DNA from: Strobilurus pachycystidiatus
Lineage: Eukaryota > Basidiomycota > Agaricomycetes > Agaricales > Physalacriaceae
Reading direction: 5' to 3'
Assembly: GCA_019915135.1 (NCBI GenBank)
Contig: JAHLMK010000008.1
Span: 868,001-932,000, forward strand
DNA length: 64,000 nucleotides
Positions 37,649 through 47,637 of the stretch are shown in pieces; position 1 is the stretch's first letter, and every line of letters begins with the position of its first letter. Both the position numbers and the translations under genes were made by a program. Under the pieces are notes generated by a model, which was not told the origin of the DNA, made no database searches, and was given only the letters and a program-made list of their open reading frames with translations.

Positions 37649-40600
37649 CTAGAAGAACATCTTCAGAGACATATCGCGCAGCAGAGACATGCAAATCGTC
37701 GAGATGTGTCTTGATTTTCGAGTCCTGGAGCTCCGAGATAGGTACAACAATGGGAGCAATGGAATGAGAAATCGACCGTGAGCCTTTAGCTCGTGTGATT
37801 TTCGCCCACCTGCCGCTGCCTGCGCTGCCGAGGTATTGATAGGTCCGGAGCGAGTAGGAGAGAAGGTGACTATACTCTGGTTCCAGACCCAGATGCGTGT
37901 TGGCTCGACAGTGTGCGATGTGCTGGAGGTAGGAATAAGATGGAATGGTCCGTCCTCGAGTCCAAAGACTTGAATCGTTGCATAGATCTCGGCCTTCGGC
38001 TCTTGAAGGTCACCGAGTGCAACTGTGGTCACCCGTTTTGATTTTTCTCCAAAGCCACAACGGTACCAAGGACGACAGAGACGGTATTTCCTGTGCGGAT
38101 AGCGCAGGCCGTAGTGTCACGGACTTGGAAGGTGTCGCCACCAGAAAGAGCTGTAGCCGTCTCCTCGACCTTGTGTGGATCCTTTGTATAGCCACGAACG
38201 CGCATGAGACGATCCTTCGAAAGTTTCACTGATGTAAAGAGTACCGAGAGGACGGATGCCTTCTGAATGCGCTTGGAGGGCTTGCCATCAAGGGAGCACT
38301 CAAGCCAGTCGCCATCGAGATCGTGAGACGTGAGGAGAGTACCATCGTCCTGGATATCACCGAGAAGATCATCCAACTGGATGCCCGAATCCAACTGGCT
38401 ATCCTCTTCATCCTTCATCGATACCTCCACAATCCCGTCTCTCTCACAATCAGACTGTACACCGTCACGCTCCGAAGCCACATCTGTATCCGCTGCATCT
38501 ATAACCGCATCTGCTTCTGCCCTTTCCTCCTCTGCCGCAGTACCAACGCCTTCAGAGTCTCTGTTCAGCCCCTCCGTTGGCAATAGCATTGGCTCATCGG
38601 GCATCAAAGACCGGTCGCGCTCGATAACGGAGCCTGGAATGAATCCACCGCCAAAAGGTGTACCGAAGTCCACGTCCGGCCCAGATAAGATATGTTGAAA
38701 GTCAGCAGTCCCTCTAAGGTTCACTATTATCGTGGTTGCCGTGTCCATACCACGTGTCCAAGTCAAAGCCAGTACCACGCTACCCGATGCCATATTCTTG
38801 GTCCAGAAAGTCGGGTTGACATGATCAACGCCATCCTTGGCTGAGTAGGATATGCGACGAGGAGGCTGATTCCAGGATGGATGACGGACATAGATTCTGA
38901 TTCGATCCTGGCCCGACCCCATCGTCTCCGAGAGGGTAACGATATCACCATTGGTATTATGAGTTTCGGTCCGGTTCTCGCCAAAGTTCTCCTCGAGGCG
39001 GTCATCCACATTCTGGTACGAAAAAAATGGCGCTGAGCTATCAAGCAGCTGCTGTTGGGCACAGCAGAAATAGGCGCCCTTGACGACACTCTGAAGGTCG
39101 GCATAGAGATGGTTTGTGACGAAGGAGGTAGCGTGCTTGCGGAAGAGGTAAAACAGTTGGCACCCGGCGGTCGACAACGAGATGAGTTGAGTCTCAATCG
39201 GGAATGATGAATGGCTGGATGTAAGCGTCGAGGAGCTTGCCCATCATGCGGATAGATCGAAGTTGGCTCAGCGTGAAAGGATCCATGTTACGGTCATTGA
39301 GATCTGCTAATGAAATGACGGACAGAATGAGTTCCATTGCGCGCGGCACATTCTGACGATCACTGGGGTCTATCATACGAGCAACCGACTCTGGTGTCTA
39401 TCCAGGAATGAGACGGAGAAAGTACTCCAGAATATCACGGTTGAGAACAACATGGAGGACTAGGACACCATCTTTGCTCCGCAGAAGCGTTGCGAGACCT
39501 ATAATTGTATCAGATTCGGAAGGACGGCTGAAAAGTTTGGGGAACTTACGTTTGATAGTATGCTTGGGATCCGAACTGTAGATCTCAAACCGAAGTCCAC
39601 ACATAAGGTCAAATTCTGGCAGTTCACTCAGGAGATCGTACAGGTCAAAGTTGTTGTCCGAAGATAGTTTGATGGCTATGCAATGCATGTGCGCGCCAAT
39701 GCGAAATGTCCCAATGGCATCTGTCGATATAGACCAGAGTGGGCCGACAGTCATGGCGGTAGTATTCCACCACGACGCTATTAGCTTTCCAAGCAGGAGC
39801 GAGAATTGAGGACCAGTCTCAGACTTGCAAGTCGGTGATATCATGACGGGACGTGCATGATAGTCGGTACCTCGAAACGGAGCGAAGGCGGCAACCGTGG
39901 CTTCCTTGGCATAGTGAATGCTTGAATCGTCACCGTGGGCAGCTTCATAGACGGCCATGACGCTCTCGAAGCTCTTCATTGACATGTCCATGGCCGCGGT
40001 ATGATCACAACAGAAGCCGCCTATTTCATCTGTTTGTCGGAGGCGGCGTGCTGTAGGTGTGAAGGAATTCCATCAGCCATCAGAACCCAGCCATATTGTT
40101 GTGTTCCAGGTGGCGACGGCGGCGTGAGGAACAAGAGTGTGAGATTGTAGGTGACGTCGCGTGCTCGCCGGGATGATGCCGAAGAACGAACAACTGGGGT
40201 CTTGGCAATGCGGTTGACAGTTGAGATGGATGGCAGGCCAAGAGCGCGAGACACAGCAAATAAGCGTTTTCGTCCACCGAGACTCAGACTGCGAACAAGA
40301 CTAGCAATGTCACGTTCTCCCTCTGTGAAGCCCCGGCTATGGCATTCTCGATCCGGGCTATGATGACGTTCTGCGACAAGGCACGCGAGAGGAGATGGCG
40401 TAGACTTTTAGTAAGAGTTCGGGTAGGTGACGCGATCTAGACGGAAGGGAAGGATAGCGACGTGGTCAAAGACCTGACATGGAAAAGTGGTGAAGACGGG
40501 GCCAGCAGTCCACTGAACGGATCTGCCCATACAAGCATGATTGCTGTCAGGGATGGGCGCGATTGAGTGACCATCAGAGCAAACACCCAGAGTAGCTGAG

Positions 40601-41011
40601 GTTGGCGTGTGCTCAAACATGTTCCCCATGGACGACGACCGCGAGGGTGTGGAGGCGAAGAGCTGAGACGCGATGGCAGGCAACGATGATGCAGAGCGAA
40701 CAAGCACCGATGGTGTCTCCAAGGCAGCCATGGGCATTGAGGCAGTAAGTTCGTGCATTGTCTTAAGACCGGACGCGCTCGTGGTTCTCCATCTGACGCC
40801 GAACGCGAGCTAAGCAGCGCTTTCCAGCCTGGTGCACCCCAAGACCATGAGAGGATGCGCTGTTGAGGATCTCTTTGCATCGATTGCATGTCTGTGTTCC
40901 TTGAATGAAGGGAGCTGGCACAAGACTGGCAGACTGATGCGAGGGTAGCGAAGGGGTCCCCGATGACACCAACATCGATACCATATGCCGTGATATGTCG
41001 GTCGCAGTCAT
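37649..41011 (-). pseudogene. broken member of a dispersed agaricomycete multicopy gene family
   Basis: A chain of minus-strand frames resembles a large protein family that I remember as repeated many times in mushroom genomes and as probably mobile-element derived; I cannot name its domain with certainty. Pieces in order are a Cys pair near the start (TCNRCKEILNSASSHGLGVH), a middle block with GPLWSISTDAIGTFRIGAHM and FPKLFSRPSESDTIIGLATL, then LEEYFLRLIPG-like and TAGCQLFYLFRKHATSFVTN, and ISYSAKDGVDHVNPTFWTKN. The coding frame is broken by an in-frame TAG at 39398-39400 (between LIPG and TPESVAR), a frame shift near 39197, and another at 38032-38034 where one G seems missing in NQNG|VTTVALG. 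Several breaks together argue for a relic. It lies directly upstream of het-C. Confidence 0.55.
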
Positions 41012-41317
41012 TGACGGTGAACGGGGAGTTGCATATGGAGTTGGGAATGAAGAGGGAAAGGATGAGGGGAGCTGTAGACCATATGAGCTCTAATGAAGAT
41101 GTATTCTGTCTCTCGAAAGAACAATTACCAAATAGTCAAGATTCTCATTAATGTCTGGTGTAAAATTTGAGCCGAGGTATGGTGTATTAAGAATGAGGTA
41201 GAATGAGTGGAAGAGAAGTTATTGTTGGATGGTAGGGAATTTGAAGCCGGCAAGGCCACAGACCCGGGAAAAGACTGTGGTGTACCGGGAGGGAGGCAAG
41301 TGTGTGGCCATTGAGAT

Positions 41318-41363
41318 TACCGTAAGCGGAAGGGCCAAGGTTGCTTTTCGATTTTTTGTGTCA
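41318..41363 (+). repeat. left terminal inverted repeat
   Basis: This is the left arm of the 1459-bp element. It matches 42731-42776 in reverse complement at 45 of 46 positions (C/T difference at position 32). Confidence 0.85.
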
Positions 41364-42730
41364 TTCGCACTTGTCGAAGTCGGTGGTCACCCGTTCAATT
41401 ACTGCATGTAGCGGTCTTTTTAACCGACTTATCATGAACATGCAGGCTATTAGCGCTATCTGAGTTACTCTGTCAGGAATTTAATCAGTCCCGGAAGCCA
41501 CTGGGTGTGTAGAGACGCATCAATCACAATGCCGGGAGCTATCAGAGCCATAAACCTCAGACAGTGATCAGAAATCTCCACTAAGTAGGGAATGTCGGTC
41601 CTAAGGGGGGGAGGGCCCAGCAAAAAGTCCTCAGTCAACCTCTACACACCAGAGGGACTCTCACATCACTTGGATAGATCCCCAGAAGATGTTCCGCCGT
41701 TGAAGTACACAAATTTTGCATTGTGCAAATAGGCAAGTAAGTTACTACTGTAAGTACATTGGGAAGGGTTGGAAAGTGAGGTGCTAGACTCCTCTCTGCA
41801 GGTATACATCTCATAGAGCTTCTGGATGCATCTTAGGGTCTGCCATCTGAGGTTGATTGGTCGAGGACATTGATGGGGAGGTGCAATCGCCTCCAAAGGC
41901 CGAGTTGTATGGTAATGTTTGGCAAGAAGATCTCTCCTGCAAGAGCGTGAAGCCGGAAAATTCCTCCTTGCTCACGTCAGATATGGCTGAGATTAGTACC
42001 CAAAAATGGTTTTTATATATCCAGAATCATCGCCTGTTGACCATTTTTTTAAATTCCGGGGGAGAATATGTGTATTGACCTGTACTGATGGCCTGTTCTC
42101 TAACTTCACAAAATAAATTAGAAAAAATGGTCAACAAGTGATTCACAGTACAGGACCAGGATCATTTTCGCGTCTCAACCATGGCAATCCGTTGAGTCTG
42201 CGTGGAGAAATTTTCCGAGCAGGCGCAGTCACGATCGCGTTGTTAATTAGTGTGACACTTTGTGACATCTCGCGTCTGTAGGTCTCATGCTGTCCCATGG
42301 CAGTCTTTCCCCGGCACTGAAGGGCTCCTGCCTATATCGGTGGCTTCAGATGAGTAATATATTGTCAAAAAAGTGTGTCTAAGGTATTGGCTATGCATGT
42401 GAGGAGGTAGACCTCAGAATTACACTTGGCTTCGGGTAATCTGGTGGCTGTGCGCTGAGTCAGCCGCCGCGGGCTTGGAGGAGATTGCACCTCCCCTGGA
42501 CAAGTGGACGTGTGCCAATCACGTGATAGATCCGAAATCGCGCCACATCTCAAAACTTCTAAATTGGGGGCTACATGTGTCTCGTCAGCCTTCTTTGTAA
42601 TTACTATCCTGGGACAGACTATCAGAGAGCCACTCCTGGTCTCAGAAGGTTCTCGGGATGGACACACTGAGTACAACATTTGCATTCCGCTAGGATTGAA
42701 CTGGTGACCTACTGAACGGCAGTCGAGATT

Positions 42731-42776
42731 TGACACAAAAAATCAAAAAGCAACCTTGGCCCTTCCGCTTACGGTA
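42731..42776 (-). repeat. right terminal inverted repeat
   Basis: This is the right arm of the same element, flanked outside by the TTGAGAT duplication at 42777-42783. Confidence 0.85.
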
Positions 42777-42783
42777 TTGAGAT

Positions 42784-43848
42784 GGGTTGTCCTCGGTGTC
42801 CGTAGTAGGATGCTCCTTCATGACGCGCCGGGGCAGCTGCAGTCGACGCGTCCCGAGTTTTTTTTTCGGTTCGTTGATGGAAAGCAAACCCGGACGCGTT
42901 ATGTTTGACCACAAGGTGACGCCAAACACGCCCAATATGGCAAGACCTTGCTCACTCGCGTTCTTCGGGATGTGTTCGGCGTTCAATTCGTTCAAGGAGC
43001 GTGAAATTCAACTATTTATATTTCTCATATGTACATGAATGGATTGAGAGAGAAAACGGCACTCATTTCTTGCCTCTGCAAGAAGATACGGTGGTTGGTG
43101 CAAAAGTTATGGGTGGCTGTGTTTTTCGGGACCCCGAGAAGTTCAACTAGTGGGGGGGGAGGTCCGTAGGACCACGACCTAGCGCCGCCGCTAACGTCTG
43201 CTGGCACTCACAGAGATGAGCACACTACTGCCACATGGGCCACTCAAATCAGCACAAAGAATCCAATATTTGCCCATAACATTCGCTCACGAAACGACCC
43301 CGCATTCTTCGCCTCCACGCCGCCGGCATGCGTTCCCTAGTCTAGTTTCAAACACGGACCCGAAACCGGACCGGGACTAGAACTTTTCGTCATGTGAAAG
43401 TCATGTGCACACTTGATTTGTCAGACACGCGCAAGGTATGAGCGCGACCTTTGAGAAACGTTGCCTGAAGACGGACGCAGTACTACCTCTCTTGAGTTAA
43501 TAAAGCTTAGAATGACCCCCTAAAGGCTCTATCATGCTACTGAAGACCACTTTTGAACTTGTTGAAAAGATGTTGATGATGTCACGTTCAAATTGCTGAC
43601 ATTGCTGGACGAAAGTTTTGGTGTGCTGTGGTCTGTTCATGATGCTCATCCGCAAAACAAGATGAGATATCATTGAGGGGTGTCATAATGTTGCAGCCTC
43701 TAGAGTAGTCAGTGCCCAACAGTCCACTATGCGACCTCTGGAGCCCTTTGAACGTCGAAAAATTCTTGCAGGCCATGTCGGCACCGGGTAACTTCCTGAA
43801 AAGGATAGCATCGCCCAAACAGGCTAACAGGCTAGTCCTGACTCGACG
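42784..43848. other. gene-free spacer between two transposons
   Basis: Short frames on both strands show no family pattern. The stretch may contain older transposon debris, but I could not define ends. Confidence 0.45.
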
Positions 43849-43946
43849 TAGTCTCGTGATACCATCCGCTTACAGACACCCTAAAAGGGAACCCGTCCGT
43901 AACCGTCTGGGATCGGATGCGCCGTTTTGGGTGGGCACTCCCTTCG
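43849..43946 (+). repeat. left terminal inverted repeat of the MITE
   Basis: It pairs with 44159-44256 at 97 of 98 positions; the only difference is C/T at position 21. Confidence 0.9.
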
Positions 43947-44158
43947 TTTTTCCCCCTGACGTCATTTTTGGCGTGCTGAAGAGCGCTGTACACAGCCACG
44001 GCCCAAAATGCTCAAGTTTCAGTGCCCAGTCTTGGAGTCATCCCGCATATTCATGTATTGTGAAAAGTTAATTGAAACTTGTCTTTGCCATACAAACAAC
44101 TCTCCACCCAGCAGTAAGGATGAGGGGAGGGCCAATGGCATGTTTTGGCCTCAAAAAC

Positions 44159-44256
44159 CGAAGGGAGTGCCCACCCAAAACGGCGCATCCGATCCCAGAC
44201 GGTTACGGACGGGTTCCCTTTTAGGGTGTCTGTAAACGGATGGTATCACGAGACTA
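44159..44256 (-). repeat. right terminal inverted repeat of the MITE
   Basis: This is the reverse complement of the left arm, followed outside by the second GACTCGACG copy. Confidence 0.9.
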
Positions 44257-44265
44257 GACTCGACG

Positions 44266-45261
44266 CGGCGTTTGCTAGCAGACTCCAAAAACCGTCGACT
44301 GTCTTCGGTTTTTTTCGTCTGCCTGGGGGAGACTAATGCGTTCCCTACTTTACCATCGATTCGTTTCAAACTGCCCAGTATCACTACTGATCAGAGATGA
44401 TGTTAGACAACGTCATTTCCAGTGCTCAAAGATCCACATAGAACTAAAGAGTTGAACAGGCTTGGCATATGCATTTTCACTGTGCGGAGCTATTCACAAC
44501 AAGATGTAAAGACCGCAACGAGACTGCTCGCCAAGCAGAATCTTGCAGACGTTAGTCGGTGAGATGATTGTGTTTCTTGTCGGACCTTCTACTTACCAAG
44601 TACCAGCCTAGCCTTAACAGAAGGACTGGAACCAGGCGGATGCAAAGCCAACTTGGAAGCCTTGAACACCCTCAACTTTGATGTCACAAAACTTGGGATC
44701 ACTCAAATATCGAGGTTCTCAAGTGGACTTGCACGACTAACCGAAGATCGCGTGTTGGGAGGTCAAGAGGCGCGCATACACACGACGCCAGCAATCGGAA
44801 CGGGCCCACTTTTGAGCTTGGAAACCTTCCCGTGTGACCTGCTCCGTGAGCTGGTTCACGGTATGTCAACGCCCTTGTGGTCGTAACTCAATCTGATTAG
44901 GCGTCTGCAGGAGCTCGAGTTGCTCATCCACGTCAGCAAAAGGCATCAGGAACATTACCAAGAAAATATTACTTCATGTCTTGAGTGCGGTGATACTATG
45001 TACTTGGTGAGCAATTGCGCTTGGTGTCTGTAACTTTTGCTGAAACACACGCACAGGATACTCATGCTCGGATCCATTTCTAACATACGGCACTGAATGC
45101 AAGATCCTCAAACGCGCATGTTCCCAGATTAACGACGAAGAGAGTGGACGGCAGGAGAAGAAGATTAGGATAACGGGCTCCTTTGGTCGAAACGGGCGAA
45201 CAAGAAGCAGACAATCTTCCGGCTCAAATCATTGACAGTAGTACAGCTTGAGAATGCATGT
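44266..45261. other. intergenic region
   Basis: A plus-strand frame at about 44653-44886 was inspected and shows no family pattern. Otherwise nothing is supported. Confidence 0.45.
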
Positions 45262-46479
45262 TCAAAATTTACGCGAATCCGCGTCCTCGTCGCCATCCGC
45301 GTCCTTGTCGCCATCCGCGTCCTCGTCGCCCGCCTCAAGTCGGTGGTTCACAGTTTGCTCTGTTGTCTTGTCCATTGCGCGTTCTATGCCTTGGGTCCAT
45401 AGATGGCCCTTCTTACTCTCCAGACGTTCCATTTGACGCCATTCCGCGGCAGCGATAATGTCGGAAGTTGGCCAGGATTGTCCAAGAGTGGGGTAGAGAA
45501 CATCATCGTATCCAGCATCCCGAAGCCATTCATTCACGCTCGCCAAACCCGCATCACACTCAGCGTCTTGGTGGGCTAACTCTTCTTGAATTACTTCCTG
45601 AAATTTTGAGAGTAATCAGTGCCAATGCCAAAGACATAAACTCGAACAAAAACCTCGAGGTCCATTCTGCTGAACACCTCCTCGAGGTTGCCAGCTGTTC
45701 CTTGCAAAAGAGACTCGACATCGACATCGATTTCGCATTCGTCAGCTTCAGCATTCTGAGGATCTTCGAAGAGGTCTTCAAGTCGATCTGTTATCCTGCG
45801 CTTATTTTGGCGGTAGAAATCTCTGAGACCGTCTGCGCTCTGGAAAGTACCCGTCCAATCGTAAAGAGGATCCTGTATATTCACGTCATGAATTCCTAGA
45901 ACCCAATGAAGGGGGGCTTTCCAGGCACCTTGTAAATTGTATCCCAGACATGGGTTGAGATGTCGCGGTTCCATTGCAAGTTTTCAGCTCCGAGCGCCCG
46001 GATCATATTTGTGATAGTCGCATCCCTGATTTCCCATGTGAATGGCTCTCTTTGTGGAATCGCGTTGCCTTCTTCTTTGAGCTTATCTATAGCGGCGTCC
46101 ACATCTGACCGATTCCTCGATTTCTTTCGAAATGTATGAAGCACGCGCGCGTCCACGTCCCAGAATGCATAGTGTGCATCCTGTGTGGAGTGAGAGGAGA
46201 GTCTTAATTAAAACGAAACATACCTTTGCAATCCTTTCCTGGACCTCTCTCGTGTATGTCTTTGCCATGGGTATTCCCAATTCCGCAATCGCCTGGCTCA
46301 GCCTGGCGATCTTCTCATCGCTGCATGTAGTGTGAGAGGTTGTAAGGGGCTGATTGTGACGCGTACCGTGAAATGTCTGCCCAGGCTGCTTGGTGAGGAA
46401 CGGGTGGTTCTTGGACAGGTGGCGGCGCGTCTGGGAGCGGTGGAATGCGCCAATCCTCGTGTGCGGGACGGTGGTCCAT
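45262..46479 (-). CDS. unknown fungal protein with acidic repeat tail
   Basis: I do not recognise the family. The chain starts at ATG 46479 (MDHRPAHEDWRIPPLPDAPP) with short introns near 46365-46320 and 46222-46178. It then reads DAHYAFWDVDARVLHTFRKK, WEIRDATITNMIRALGAENL and WNRDISTHVWDTIYKVPGKP. There the frame fails: with one extra C in the run at 45911-45916 it continues as LHWVLGIHDVNIQDPLYDWT, and then DRLEDLFEDPQNAEADECEI. After an intron (about 45654-45599) it continues as EVIQEELAHQDAECDAGLAS and VNEWLRDAGYDDVLYPTLGQ. The C-terminus is three acidic hexapeptide repeats. The length is about 340 residues. The alternating helical and acidic make-up suggests a soluble protein; no function can be assigned. 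Confidence 0.6.
45277..45330 (-). repeat. three 18-bp coding repeats
   Basis: The tandem units encode GDEDAD, GDKDAD and GDEDAD just before the stop of the unknown gene. They are prone to copy-number change. Confidence 0.8.
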
Positions 46480-47637
46480 CTAACAGACGAATGGGTTCAA
46501 GAAAATACGCGTTAATCTGGCGGCCCAGACGACAGGACACGCAAACGACGTCGTGGTAGATGACAAAGACGAGCGCGGTGCCAACATCATCCCATATCGG
46601 GAAGGCGTACAGAGACCACCAGATATTGTCGCCCACCCTCAATTCCCTGCGTCGAGAAGGACACCGAATGCGTATGAATATAAAAGACGTGGGCTGCCCC
46701 ATGGTGAGCGAACGCAAGCGACGCCGCAAGCAGCGGCCTCCTTAATCCTATCGCATGAAGGCGGCTGCGCCGCGCCTTGCAGGCGCGAAGTTCACAGGCG
46801 GCTACGCCGCGCCCTTACGAGCCGACAAGAAATGCCAGTGCAACTGTGGTAAGGAGTGGCAGGCGAAGAGGAGGGACGCGACCCTGGCCAAGGGCGGACC
46901 CTGGCCACGGCAGTCTGCTTATCTCGTACACCGCCAATGCGTTCCACAAAGGGTCCCATTACGCGGTGCCCGTAATAGGTGGACACGGCACAACGACCAT
47001 TCAAGATTTTGCTATTATAATCTCTAGCTACGAGTCGGTTGCATATAAGTAAGGGCTCCCCATAGGCCTACTTTTCGTCCTCCTTTTCGGGTTGAAACCC
47101 TTTTCATCGACTAGAGATGTTGCGCACAACCAGTTGCCCTGGGAATGACGTTCATAACGAGGGAAGAAAGACACGAAGAAGAATTATCATCGAGAAGGAC
47201 GCACGCTTCGTGCCCGTGTGCACCTCAACTCGTTACATGAACGCCGTGGAGGGTCTGGCATGTTATGATTACCACAACTTCGATTGTGAATGGGAATACC
47301 CGACCGAGCACTGGAACATATGGAAGTTTGCAGAGAAACATGTCCAGAAGCGAGACAAAGCTAAGGCTCTCACGGCCTCTTCATCTGGGTTAGTACTGTC
47401 CCCAGTGTTTTTCTCGTGTATATTGCTCAACCCAGTGATATTTCTGTTAGGCAAGTGAAGTTCAATCGAACGATTCCTAAGTGCTATAGATGCTGCACGA
47501 TATCTCACAAACGCTAATATTATAATCGTCCTTGGGACAAGGGTCATCTGTAGGGCAACATATATAAATAAGGAAGGATTTGGTTTAAGTCCAAAGACAC
47601 TTCTAAATAAGCCAAAGAAAGGGAAGTCGAAAGTCTA
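46480..47637. other. intergenic region with a short het-C-like fragment
   Basis: No complete gene is supported. A plus-strand frame at 47117-47395 is open but unrecognised. At 47134-47154 a run of 21 bases is identical to 37160-37180, an intron/exon boundary inside het-C. A short GC-rich direct repeat (GGCGGCT[G/A]CGCCGCGCC) occurs at about 46761 and 46798. Confidence 0.4.

Larger units (their letters stand above)
41318..42776. mobile_element. non-autonomous DNA transposon, 46-bp TIRs, 7-bp TSD
   Basis: The ends are inverted repeats of 46 bp with a single mismatch (41318-41363 and 42731-42776), each starting TACCGTAAGCGGAAGGGCC at the outer edge. Immediately outside, TTGAGAT occurs at 41311-41317 and again at 42777-42783, a perfect 7-bp direct repeat as expected for target-site duplication. 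The 1459-bp element holds no frame longer than about 120 codons and nothing transposase-like, so it is non-autonomous. A large internal imperfect hairpin sits at 42024-42145. A 7-bp duplication does not pin down a superfamily; hAT or P-like elements (usually 8 bp) are possible. Confidence 0.8.
43849..44256. mobile_element. MULE-type MITE, 98-bp TIRs, 9-bp TSD
   Basis: The 408-bp element has inverted repeats of 98 bp that differ at one position (43849-43946 and 44159-44256, outer ends TAGTCTCGTGATACCATCCG). GACTCGACG stands on both sides, at 43840-43848 and 44257-44265, a perfect 9-bp duplication. Long TIRs with a 9-bp duplication are the hallmark of Mutator-like elements. The 212-bp centre has no coding capacity. 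The near-identity of the arms suggests recent activity or recent arm homogenisation. Confidence 0.88.

Noticed and set aside
42690..42760. tRNA-like TTCAATC box on the minus strand
   Set aside because: The flanking bases do not pair as a T-arm and no acceptor or anticodon arm could be formed; it lies inside a transposon.
44283..44320. AAAAACCG..CGGTTTTT hairpin as a terminator
   Set aside because: Hairpin-plus-T terminators are not used by eukaryotic polymerase II, and no adjacent gene ends there.
47117..47395. Plus-strand ORF as a gene
   Set aside because: No recognised pattern, no exon partners, and it includes the short het-C-like run; coding status cannot be supported.
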